DNA from: an uncultured Myxococcales bacterium
GTDB lineage: Bacteria > Myxococcota_A > UBA9042
Direction: 5' to 3'
DNA: 64,000 nucleotides
Assembly: GCA_903924465.1 (NCBI GenBank)
Contig: CAIYBN010000103.1
Coordinates: 1 to 64,000 of the forward strand
The translations under genes and the position numbers were made by a program. Below, one piece after another: positions 37,971-45,993 of the stretch. The first letter of the stretch is position 1, and each line of letters starts with the position of its first letter. The notes beneath the pieces were generated by a model. That model was not told where the DNA came from. It did no database searches and was given only the letters and a program-made list of their open reading frames with translations.

Positions 37971-38010
37971 GACGCACCGGCGCTGGGAACCGTCCCGGCA
38001 AGGAGTGGCG

Positions 38011-39420
38011 ATGCGTCGACGTACCAAGGGTTCTCTGGCAGTGCTGGCCGTGGCGCTGTTCGCCGTGGCGGGCGGTTTGTGGCGGCAGCATCAGCCAGCC
38101 GCGCCCGCCAAAGTCGCGCAGTCCTCCTATCGCATTTTGACTTCGGGCGTCGTCGAAGCGGCCGCGACGCACCATGCGTTGATTGCCGAGGCGCAAGGAA
38201 TTCCCAAAGAAATCGCGACCGCCCAGGCGCAGAGCCTGGCGTCCCATGCGCCGCCGATTCTCACGCCCGTTGCACCGACGCCACCGCCGGGTCCGGAACC
38301 CACGCCGGCTGAAGTGCCGCCGTCCCAGCAGGTGCTCATCGGCTTTTCCGGTGGCGAGATAGGCGAAACCGACCCTTGTGGGTGAGCCCATCACCCGCTG
38401 GGCGGTCTGGCTCGGCGAATCAAATGGTGGATGCAGCACACGCAGGGACGAACCCACGCGTTGGCGTTTGACACGGGCGGCCTGATGGTGCCGAACGTGC
38501 CCGACAACATGGACCGTCCGGGAGAAGCCGTCGCGCGCGCTGACGTGTTTCTGCGGGCGATGGCGAAAGGCGGCTACACCGCGCTCAATATCGGTGCGCA
38601 CGAATTGGCGCTGGGCGTGGATGACCTACGGCGTCTGGCGGCCGCGCATCACATGCCTCTGCTCTCCGCGAATCTCACGGATAAGTCCGGCAAGCCCGCG
38701 TTTCAGCGTTTGCTCGTCAAGCAAGCCGGCCCGCTCAAGATCGGCGTGTTTGGCCTGATCACGGCGCAGCCGGCCGATGTGCTCAACACCGTGGACAAAC
38801 AGCAGTTGCGTATTGAGCCGCCGAATCCGGCCGCGACCGCGGCGGTACGTGAGCTGCGCGCGCAGGGCTGTGACGTGGTCGTGGTGCTGAGCCAGCTGTC
38901 GCGCACAGAAGTGGATGCGCTCATGACCCACGTCAAAGGCATCGATTTGGTGCTGGGCTCCTCCGGAATGGACATGACCAACCAACTCGTGTCGATCGGC
39001 GACGGATTCTTCACGGACACGTACGTCAAAGGCAAGTACGCAGGCGTGATCACGATTGCCGCGCGTGGTAAGGGTCGCTTGTATGCGGCCGATATGAAAG
39101 CCGCGCAAAACGCCCAGCGTGCCGACTTGGCCGCCCAAGTCCAGTCGTTGCAGACGCAGCTTGAGCTCGCCGCAGATCCCAAGGCCGCGACGAAGATGAG
39201 CAAAGAGGCGCGAGAAGTGCTCGAACATCAGGTCGCGGCGCTGCGGGCGCGGATGCAGCGCGTGACGATGGAACTCGAAGCCGGTGCGCAGGCGCCACCG
39301 AATGCGAATACGGTGACGCTGGAAATGGCGGCGATGGCTCAGGAGCTTCCGGACGATGCGGAAGTGCTGAAGTGGGTCGACAAGCTCAAATTGAGCTACC
39401 CGCACGTGCCGGGACATTGA
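38011..39420 (+). CDS. candidate selenoprotein of the metallophosphatase/5'-nucleotidase fold (in-frame UGA read as Sec125)
   Basis: Codons 1-124 and 126-469 share one frame, interrupted only by TGA at 38383-38385. The local sequence is DPCG-[UGA]-AHHPLGGLARR. In CGC-type metallophosphatases the position is Cys (EPCGC...GGLARR), so UGA replaces a conserved Cys. The start has AAGGAG seven bases upstream. A signal anchor (about 8-23) and a Pro-rich linker (80-105) precede the fold; residues 238-310 are coiled coil. Metal motifs are altered: FSGGEIG where DxHG is usual, GAHE for GNHE, SQLS for SHxG and GSSG for GGHT. Translated conventionally it would stop at 124 residues. The 3' end overlaps kce by 35 bases. 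Confidence 0.85.
38383..38417 (+). promoter_or_regulatory. bacterial SECIS-like element downstream of the UGA
   Basis: After TGA (38383-38385), CGCTGGGC (38396-38403) pairs with GCTCGGCG (38410-38417), giving eight base pairs including two G-U wobbles. The apical loop is GGUCUG. Counting the U of UGA as 1, GGU occupies 22-24 and CUG 25-27. In the E. coli fdhF SECIS, GGU CUG occupies the same positions. Such apical GGU-type loops are the main contact for SelB. The match in sequence and spacing strongly favours recoding over a nonsense mutation. Confidence 0.8.
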
Positions 39421-40228
39421 TCCGCAACAGCTCGCGCGCCTGCCTGATCGTCGCCAGCGGCCGGCCGGCTTGTTGCGCCATCGCGACAACCGCTGCGACC
39501 AACTCAAACGAGCCTTTGGCCAGAACGCCCTTGCGCAGGTACAGGTTGTCCTCCAGCCCCACACGCACATGGCCACCGACCTGGATGGCGTGCGCGGCCA
39601 GCGGCAGTTCGTGACGGCCAATTCCGGCGACCGACCACGTCGCGTTGGACGGCAGCAGCGTGCGCAGAAAATCCAGATGCGCCGGGCTCGCGCCCATGCC
39701 ACCGGCCATGCCGAGGACAAAGTTGAAGTGTCCCGGCGCCGCGATCGCCCCGTCGTGCATCAGGCGAATCGCCGCGTCGACCATGCCGCTGTCAAAACAT
39801 TCGATTTCCGGCGTCACACCGAACTGCCGCTGCCGTGCCAGGATCGCGCGGATCATCGGCGGACTGTTCACAAACACGTCCTCGCCAAAGTTGACCGAGC
39901 CGGTCGTCAGCGTCGCCATGTCCGGTTGGAGCTTCAAGGCATCGGCGCGCTCCTCCACCGTCATGCCGACCGCGCCGCCGGTGGAAAACTGGATGACGAT
40001 GTCGCACCCCGCGCCTTTGATCAGCGCCACCGTTTCGGCGAACAGCGCCGCGCGTTGGCTCGGCGTCCCATCCGGTTCACGCACGTGCAGATGGACCATC
40101 GTCGCGCCGGCCTGCCGGCAGCGAACCGCTTCGTCGGCCAATTCCTGAGGCGTATAAGGCAGATACGGCGTATCCTTGCGGGTCACTTCCGCGCCGCAAA
40201 TCGCTGCGGTGATCATCAGCGGCTGCAC
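39386..40228 (-). CDS. kce: 3-keto-5-aminohexanoate cleavage enzyme (Kce / BKACE)
   Basis: The 280-residue protein matches the Kce family, which converts 3-keto-5-aminohexanoate plus acetyl-CoA to acetoacetate and 3-aminobutyryl-CoA in lysine fermentation. The N terminus reads MITAAICGAEVT, then HLHVRE (zinc His46 and His48), FSTGGAVGM near 82, ATLTTGSVNFGEDVFVN near 105, and GMAGGMGAS near 170. The GTG at 40228 is chosen because it gives the family N terminus and lies three bases from the Kal stop. The Kal gene immediately upstream supports the lysine-degradation role rather than another BKACE activity. Confidence 0.92.
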   Translation of the reverse strand: MQPLMITAAICGAEVTRKDTPYLPYTPQELADEAVRCRQAGATMVHLHVREPDGTPSQRAALFAETVALIKGAGCDIVIQFSTGGAVGMTVEERADALKLQPDMATLTTGSVNFGEDVFVNSPPMIRAILARQRQFGVTPEIECFDSGMVDAAIRLMHDGAIAAPGHFNFVLGMAGGMGASPAHLDFLRTLLPSNATWSVAGIGRHELPLAAHAIQVGGHVRVGLEDNLYLRKGVLAKGSFELVAAVVAMAQQAGRPLATIRQARELLRINVPARAGSSI

Positions 40229-40231
40229 GGT

Positions 40232-40615
40232 TCACCCCTTGCGTTGCAGGTTCAACGGCACGACGCACGTGCCACTCGCGCGCACGACCAACAGCGGTGG
40301 CTCCAGGACATCCGCGGCTGATTCGCACAGATCCGGGCGCGTCGCGATGATTTTGTGCGCCTCGAAGGTCATTTTGCGACTTGTTTTACCCACTTGCACA
40401 ATTTCGCCCGAAGCTTCGATGTAATCGCCCGCGCGCACCGGTGCGAGGAACTCGACGCTATCGTACGCGCGGAACAGGCCTTCATCGCCGTCGTGACGGA
40501 TCAGCAGCTCCGTCGCCACGTCGCCAAACAGGCCCAGAATCCGTGCGCCATCGACCAGTTGGCCGCCGTAATGGGCATCGTGGCTTGACATGCGCAGGCG
40601 AATGACTGTTTTCAT
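40232..40615 (-). CDS. kal: 3-aminobutyryl-CoA ammonia-lyase (Kal)
   Basis: The 127-residue hot-dog-fold protein matches Kal, which removes ammonia from 3-aminobutyryl-CoA to give crotonyl-CoA, the step after Kce in lysine fermentation. Seen are [19 protein letters not shown] near 10, FGDVATELL near 30, [19 protein letters not shown] near 52, and ASGTCVVP near 113, all characteristic. AGGAGG lies about five bases before the ATG, within a 12-bp palindrome. The other lysine-fermentation genes (kamA, kamDE, kdd) are not in the window. Confidence 0.93.
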   Translation of the reverse strand: MKTVIRLRMSSHDAHYGGQLVDGARILGLFGDVATELLIRHDGDEGLFRAYDSVEFLAPVRAGDYIEASGEIVQVGKTSRKMTFEAHKIIATRPDLCESAADVLEPPLLVVRASGTCVVPLNLQRKG

Positions 40616-40622
40616 GCGTCCT

Positions 40623-40634
40623 CCTGCGCGCAGG
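40623..40634. promoter_or_regulatory. 12-bp perfect palindrome overlapping the kal ribosome site
   Basis: CCTGCGCGCAGG lies in the 48-base gap between kal and a divergent gene. On the minus strand its end forms part of the AGGAGG of kal. It may be an operator or an RNA hairpin that masks the ribosome site. Confidence 0.4.
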
Positions 40635-40663
40635 ATCGCACGCGCACACGGCGGAGGCAAACG

Positions 40664-41347
40664 ATGAACCCGTTGAATTCGGTGGAGCCCATCCTGGAAC
40701 GGTTTTGGCAGCTGGTCCTGGACGGGACGCCGCCGGTGTCCGTCGCGACCTCGCCGACGCCCGTGGCGGTGGACGACGAATTTGATTTTCTCGCTGAGCC
40801 CACGTCCGCGCCACCGAAGCCGAGTGAGGCCGCGGTGGTTGGGCCGGATCCGGCGCGCGTCGCCCGCTTGGCGGAGCTGGCGGCGAGCCTGCCCGGAGTG
40901 GCACAAGCGCTGGCACAATCCCGTCAGCCGCTCGCGCAGGATGGACGGCTGGATCGTGTCGATGCGGCTGGCGCCCAGTGGATCTGTCGCCTGCTACTGC
41001 AAATGCCGGGAGCGACATTGGAGGAACACGGACCGCTGGTGCGGCTGTTGCAGCGCTCGGCGCGCTCAACGGACCCGGAACTGGTGGTAGCGGCTGCCGA
41101 CGCCATTCGCCATCTGGATGCGCGAGCGGCGCAATTGGATTTGCTGGCCCGCCTGCAGGCTGATCCCCGGAGCCTGGGCCACGCGGGCGTGGATCGCGTG
41201 CTCGCGTGTCTGGGGCAAATCGCCGATGGGCGATGCGTGCGCGAGATGGAGGCACTGCTGGTGGATCGCGGCGCGGAGTTGAGCGACGTGCATGCCTGGC
41301 AGGCGCGGCACATCGTCCAGGTGATTCGGCGTTCCGGCCGGAAGTAA
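40664..41347 (+). CDS. hypothetical protein with HEAT-like helical repeats
   Basis: The 227-residue protein has a Pro/Ala-rich N terminus (to about 65) and a helical remainder. Leu/Ala/Arg periodicity ([35 protein letters not shown]) suggests HEAT-type repeats. No catalytic motif is seen. GGCGGAGG lies six bases before the ATG. It is divergent from kal with a 48-base gap, so the two may share a regulator, and it precedes the AsmA-like operon by 201 bases. Function unknown. Confidence 0.65.
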   Translation: MNPLNSVEPILERFWQLVLDGTPPVSVATSPTPVAVDDEFDFLAEPTSAPPKPSEAAVVGPDPARVARLAELAASLPGVAQALAQSRQPLAQDGRLDRVDAAGAQWICRLLLQMPGATLEEHGPLVRLLQRSARSTDPELVVAAADAIRHLDARAAQLDLLARLQADPRSLGHAGVDRVLACLGQIADGRCVREMEALLVDRGAELSDVHAWQARHIVQVIRRSGRK

Positions 41348-41367
41348 ACATGCTGACCGATGTCGGG

Positions 41368-41385
41368 CACCAAACTTCTTTGGTG
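41368..41385. terminator. 7-bp hairpin after the HEAT-like gene
   Basis: CACCAAA-CTTC-TTTGGTG is a perfect 7-bp stem with a 4-base loop, starting 21 bases after the stop codon. It could terminate the upstream transcript or act as an operator of the downstream operon. No long T tract follows. Confidence 0.4.
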
Positions 41386-41548
41386 AGATCTGTTGCATTT
41401 CGGACTGGGACCGCGAGCGTGCACCTTCGGTGGCACACCGCGGATCGAAGACGTTTGATCTCGAACTTCGGTCGGGGCGTATCGTGGCCGCGCGCGCTCG
41501 ACGCTGGCCCCGCGCGTGCTACCCTCGTGACGTTAGGAGGCTCCGCCC

Positions 41549-44500
41549 GTGCAGTCCGCGCCCCAGAAAACCCCAAAGCCGCGGCGCATCACGTGGCGGC
41601 GGGTGTTTCTGGCGCTTGGCCTGTTGACGGCGCTGGTGCTCGCGACGCTGATCCATCTGGCTGGGCATCTGGAAACGCCGTGGCTGCGCGACCGCGTCAG
41701 GACGGCCGTCCACGACCAACTCCATCTCGACATCGACTACCGGCAGGCCCGCGTGAGTCTTCACGGCTTCGAGCTCCACGACCTCAGTTTGGCGTCGATG
41801 CCGGAAGACCGTGACTTGGCACCGGAATGCCTGCACATCGAGCAACTTGAGGTGCATTGGCAAATCGCGGATTTCCTGCCGGGGCGAACGCGGCGCGCTG
41901 AACTGCGCATCGATGGCGTATCGCTCAGCGTGGTCGTCGACACCCTCGGCGTGACGTCGCTGCAGCGCTTGCTGGCAGCGCTGCCGCCCAGACCGGAGAA
42001 GCCGCCGACGCCGTTGTCGCGACTGTTCGACGCCCTGCACGATGCGCCGCAGCTTCATGTGGAGACGCTGCACGTGGGCGGCGTGCACGCGCGTATGGCC
42101 CGGCGTTTGGCAGACGGTAGCGACCAGCACGTGTACCTGGGCGACCTGATGCTGGACGGCCACGTCGCGACCGGCGCGGTGGCGCCAACGCTTGACCTCA
42201 CGCTGGCGGGCGCGCACCTGCAAATGGAGACGACCGGTCTCGTGCTCGGCTCGGCGTTCAAGACCGCGCTCTCCCTGCTGCCGTGGCTCACGCCGCTGGC
42301 TTCCGGCACCGGTGTCCTGCCGCTGACGTTCTCCGCACGCGCACGGCTCGTTCAGGACCGGCTGGACGTCCAGGCAAAGCTCTTGGCGGGCGCGCAGGAA
42401 CTGCTGAACCTCGATCTGCTGGTGCACCCGGAGCGGGAGCAGCGGGCACTGTCCATGCAGTTGAACAACTTGGCGGTGTTGAATGGCGTGAAGCTGAGCG
42501 CAGACCTGCGCGTGAACGACGAAACGACCTGGCTGGAGGGCAAGCTCGCGGTGACGGGTGCCTTGGCGCCGATGGCCCTGGCCGGCGTCACTGCGCAAGG
42601 CACCACGTTTTCCGCGCACGCGACCGGGATGCACCTCGCACTGGATCCGGCGCAGACGACCGTCGACAAGCTGGATTTCGCGCTGGAAACATCGGGGCTT
42701 GCGCTCGCGAACGCGCGCGTGGGACAGGTGCACGTGGATGTGCGCGCGCAGATGCGGGCCGCGACGGGGCTGACGGGGGACGCGACCGTGCACGTGGCCG
42801 ATGTGGCGGCGCACGACGCGGCAGGCGACGTGACTGCGGTCGATGCGCAACTGACGGCGACGTGGTCGGTGCTGCCGGGCGACGCGTCACTGACGGTGGA
42901 TGGCACGGTGGCGGACGCGGCGATCGCGCTGACCGGCGGGCACCGGACGGCCAAGTTGGCGGCGGTGAAGACGCATACCGAAATCGCGGCCGCGGGGATG
43001 ACGGCGCTGCTGGCGGATGCTCTGGACGCGCTGCGGCGGCTGCAAATCCATGCGGATGTTCACGATATCGCGGTCACGACGGATGGGCAGTCCGTGACGA
43101 TGACCGATGCCGAGTTCGCCCTTGGCATGCCAGCCGTGACCCGTGAGTCGCCAACGATCTTTCGGACCGCTGGGCCTGTGGTGGTGACACTCGGCGCCAG
43201 GACACTGCACGCGCCAGGTGGCGTTGAGTTGCTGGACGGGGCGAAATTCACCGCGTCCGCCCGCGATCTGCGTCTCGTCACTGACCAGCCAATGGCGAGC
43301 ACGGGCACATTCACGGCCGAGGCGTCGGGGCCAATGCACTTGACCGTCGCGGCGACCAAGCTTGCAGAGGAACTGACTTGGCAGCTGGACTTGAGTCTGT
43401 TGCCGAAACGACTCGTGAGTTTGTTGCAGCCGCCACAGGCGATACGCAAGCTCGTGAACTGGCAGCCGCTGGCGATTGTCGTCCACAGCACCGGCCATGC
43501 GACGCAGTTGACCGGCATGCCGCTGGTGACGCAGGACGCTTCCATCGACGTCAAGGACCTGCAGATGCCGGGACGAGCGACGGTCCGACGGCTGAACGTG
43601 ACGCTTCGCAGCGCAGGCCAAGGCTTGAGGCAAAAAGCCGACTTCGCGTTGTTCGCCGACGTGGAACGCGTGGGTGCGGTGCGTCCAGGTGGGCCCTTGC
43701 GCGTGACCGGACATCTGGACCATGACCCCGCGGCGAGACGCGTCACGCTGCAACTGGACGCGAAGGGCCCGCACGGCATGGGCGCGATGCTGGACGTCGA
43801 AGGCCACCAGCAGGGCACGGATCTGGCGTATGTCGTTCGGGCCCATGCGCAGAACCTGGCGGCATTGCTGCATGCGCTGCCCGAGGCGGATCGCGGGGCG
43901 CTGTGTCTGCTCGATCCGCAATTCGCGGTGAAACTGGATGCCCACGGTACGCTCCTCGCCGGCGCCGCCGTGTTTCAGCAGCGGCCACCGCGGGGCGTCG
44001 ATGGACACCATGCCCTGTCGTTGACCGTCGCGTCGGTGGCGTGCAAGCAACCGGAAGGTGCGGCGCGGCTGGGCAAGCTCAACCTGACGGCCGATGCGAC
44101 GTGGACCAAAGGCGCGGGCAAGGCGGAAATTCAGCTGACACTGCCGGATGGGGATGCCGCGGCGGGCGGCCACGCGCTGCGTCTGGAGGGACTGCAGCAG
44201 CAGCTGACCGTGGAACTGCGGGCGGACAAGACGCTTCACGTGGCCGGCGAAGGCAAGCTCGCGCGGCTGACGCAGGACGCGATGCCCAGCGTGCCGTTGC
44301 GCGATCTGACGTGGCTGATCCGTGGGTGGTCGGGCCCGGACGGCGCGCGCCTTGAGTTGTTTCAACTGGACAATCCGCCCACGGGGACGCGCCTGACGCT
44401 GAGCGGCGGTCTGGATCGGGCGGCACTTCGGCCACCCAAAGTCTCGGATGCGGACGTCAATGGCGATACGCCGGTCCAAGCGGCCGGCCCGGTTCCGGAA

Positions 44501-45442
44501 CAAGCGGCCGAGCAGGTGCCGGGACGGCTGGGCCTGAACGTGCAGGGCGAATTGTGGCAGGACCTGGGCGCCCTGGCGCACGACAACGAACAGGTGACGG
44601 CGCACGGCATCGTGACGGTCCCGGTTCACCTCGAGTCGGGCGACTTGGTCGTGTTCCACACGGAAGCGCGTGTGCACTTTGACCACGTGGACGTCGGACT
44701 GACCAAGGCTGGGCTACGAGTCAGCAATGTCTTTGGCGATATGCCGCTCACGGAGGCCTTCACGCTCACGCCGCAGTTCCAGCTGCTGGGCGGCGGCGAA
44801 GACGATGCCTACGCACGCTGGCGGTTTTCCGAACATCAGCCGTTCCTGCGGCGCAGCGATTTCCTGAGCATCGGCAAGATCCGCTACGGCGATTCCGAGC
44901 TGGGGCCGATCGTCAGCAACGCGAGCGTGGATCACGACGTGTTCCGGATGGACCAGTTGGAAGCCGCGCTGCTGCACGGGCAGCTGACGGGGCAATGCAT
45001 GGTGCTGCTGAACGGCGAGGACACGCACGTCGAGCTGCGCGGCAATGCCACCGGGCTGCAAGTGGCAGGCAGTGACGAACGTTTTGACGCGAACGCGGCG
45101 CTGGATTTCCTGCCGGCGCGGCGCGCGCTGGACGGCCGCGCCGAGATCTTGCACATGGGCCGTAAACATTTGGAATCGCTGCTGAATCTGTGGGATCCGT
45201 ATGGCGAGGACGCCCAATCCAACCGCTTGCGTACCTTGCTCAAGCTTGGCCATCCGCAGCGCGTGAACATGCGGTTTCAGCACGGCTTCATGGACGTCGG
45301 CGTCGAGCTCGGCGGTCTGGGCGGCGTGGTGCAGATCGATGAACTGCGCGGTATTGCGCTGGGGCCGGTTTTCCAACGCTGGCTGGATCCGTTCATCGAG
45401 CCGCTGCGGGCCTTGCGGGTGCGGGAGGCGCCCAGACCATGA
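41549..45442 (+). CDS. AsmA-like large envelope protein
   Basis: The 1297-residue protein has one N-terminal transmembrane helix (about 17-38) and a very long beta-rich periplasmic region with AsmA/YdbH-like strand repeats. The first block (VRTAVHDQLHLDIDYRQARV, then LHDLSL) is typical of AsmA-type lipid-transport proteins, which bridge the periplasm as beta-groove rods. The GTG start has TTAGGAGG eight bases upstream. The TGA overlaps the ATG of the next gene (ATGA), starting a chain of overlaps. In E. coli ydbH is likewise followed by a small lipoprotein gene, so transport of phospholipid or another lipid to the outer membrane is a reasonable inference. Confidence 0.8.
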   Translation: MQSAPQKTPKPRRITWRRVFLALGLLTALVLATLIHLAGHLETPWLRDRVRTAVHDQLHLDIDYRQARVSLHGFELHDLSLASMPEDRDLAPECLHIEQLEVHWQIADFLPGRTRRAELRIDGVSLSVVVDTLGVTSLQRLLAALPPRPEKPPTPLSRLFDALHDAPQLHVETLHVGGVHARMARRLADGSDQHVYLGDLMLDGHVATGAVAPTLDLTLAGAHLQMETTGLVLGSAFKTALSLLPWLTPLASGTGVLPLTFSARARLVQDRLDVQAKLLAGAQELLNLDLLVHPEREQRALSMQLNNLAVLNGVKLSADLRVNDETTWLEGKLAVTGALAPMALAGVTAQGTTFSAHATGMHLALDPAQTTVDKLDFALETSGLALANARVGQVHVDVRAQMRAATGLTGDATVHVADVAAHDAAGDVTAVDAQLTATWSVLPGDASLTVDGTVADAAIALTGGHRTAKLAAVKTHTEIAAAGMTALLADALDALRRLQIHADVHDIAVTTDGQSVTMTDAEFALGMPAVTRESPTIFRTAGPVVVTLGARTLHAPGGVELLDGAKFTASARDLRLVTDQPMASTGTFTAEASGPMHLTVAATKLAEELTWQLDLSLLPKRLVSLLQPPQAIRKLVNWQPLAIVVHSTGHATQLTGMPLVTQDASIDVKDLQMPGRATVRRLNVTLRSAGQGLRQKADFALFADVERVGAVRPGGPLRVTGHLDHDPAARRVTLQLDAKGPHGMGAMLDVEGHQQGTDLAYVVRAHAQNLAALLHALPEADRGALCLLDPQFAVKLDAHGTLLAGAAVFQQRPPRGVDGHHALSLTVASVACKQPEGAARLGKLNLTADATWTKGAGKAEIQLTLPDGDAAAGGHALRLEGLQQQLTVELRADKTLHVAGEGKLARLTQDAMPSVPLRDLTWLIRGWSGPDGARLELFQLDNPPTGTRLTLSGGLDRAALRPPKVSDADVNGDTPVQAAGPVPEQAAEQVPGRLGLNVQGELWQDLGALAHDNEQVTAHGIVTVPVHLESGDLVVFHTEARVHFDHVDVGLTKAGLRVSNVFGDMPLTEAFTLTPQFQLLGGGEDDAYARWRFSEHQPFLRRSDFLSIGKIRYGDSELGPIVSNASVDHDVFRMDQLEAALLHGQLTGQCMVLLNGEDTHVELRGNATGLQVAGSDERFDANAALDFLPARRALDGRAEILHMGRKHLESLLNLWDPYGEDAQSNRLRTLLKLGHPQRVNMRFQHGFMDVGVELGGLGGVVQIDELRGIALGPVFQRWLDPFIEPLRALRVREAPRP

Positions 45443-45993
45443 AACGCATCGTGTTTTTCCTGCTGCTGTCGGGCGCGGGCTGCATCAAAGCACCGGACAT
45501 CGTCATCGTCGACCGCCACTCGCTGCTGGAAGAGCAAGCGGCGGCGCGCATGCCGGCGGCGGAGGGGCAAAACGCCCAAGCTGGGGTGTCGCCCGGTCCG
45601 GCGCCGTTGACCAGTGGCGAGTTGGCTCGGAGCGGCTGGCAGCCAGATGCCGCCCACGACGCGATCGCCGCGCTGTACAGCGGCTGGGAGGATGAGGCGC
45701 AGGTCATCGACCAACTGCTCGTCCGCCATTGCGTCGGTGAACGGTCGGATGGAACGCTGGTGTCGACGCCGGACGCGTGCTCGGGCGCGACGGATCTGGC
45801 CGATGTGGGCCGGCGCTTGGAGAAGGCGAATCGCAGCCGGCGGCAGATTTGGCTCTTCGCGCAACAACAACGGCCGCAGGCGACCGACATGGACACGCGC
45901 GAGGCTTGGCGCCAGCAGCGGCGCGTGGCCCTGGTTTGCGGTGGCTGGTGGCAGAAAGCGGACCAGACGTGGGAGGCGAAGGCATGTCCTTGA
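45439..45993 (+). CDS. small lipoprotein partner of the AsmA-like protein
   Basis: The 184-residue lipoprotein has signal LLSGAGC (Cys15), followed by IKAPDIVIVDRHSLLEEQAA, a pattern seen in lipoproteins next to AsmA-like genes. Residues 70-184 are helical, with an acidic segment, two Cys pairs (RHC, ACSG and VCGG, ACP) and basic residues. Its ATG overlaps the AsmA-like stop by four bases. It overlaps the next gene by ten bases. The likely role is as the outer-membrane partner of the AsmA rod, by analogy with YnbE and YdbL; that is inference. Confidence 0.7.
   Translation: MKRIVFFLLLSGAGCIKAPDIVIVDRHSLLEEQAAARMPAAEGQNAQAGVSPGPAPLTSGELARSGWQPDAAHDAIAALYSGWEDEAQVIDQLLVRHCVGERSDGTLVSTPDACSGATDLADVGRRLEKANRSRRQIWLFAQQQRPQATDMDTREAWRQQRRVALVCGGWWQKADQTWEAKACP

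Noticed and set aside
35716..38010. Long plus-strand open frame antisense to gshA and the membrane protein
   Set aside because: It is rich in Arg, Gln and His and has no domain. It is a GC-driven shadow of two well-supported minus-strand genes. Only its end, from 38011, is real.
38011..38385. Reading the selenoprotein locus as two genes or a nonsense-mutated pseudogene
   Set aside because: The downstream ATG at 38431 has no ribosome site and would drop the conserved GGLARR block. The frame is intact on both sides, the UGA sits on a conserved Cys, and a SECIS-like hairpin follows. A pseudogene is still possible but less likely.
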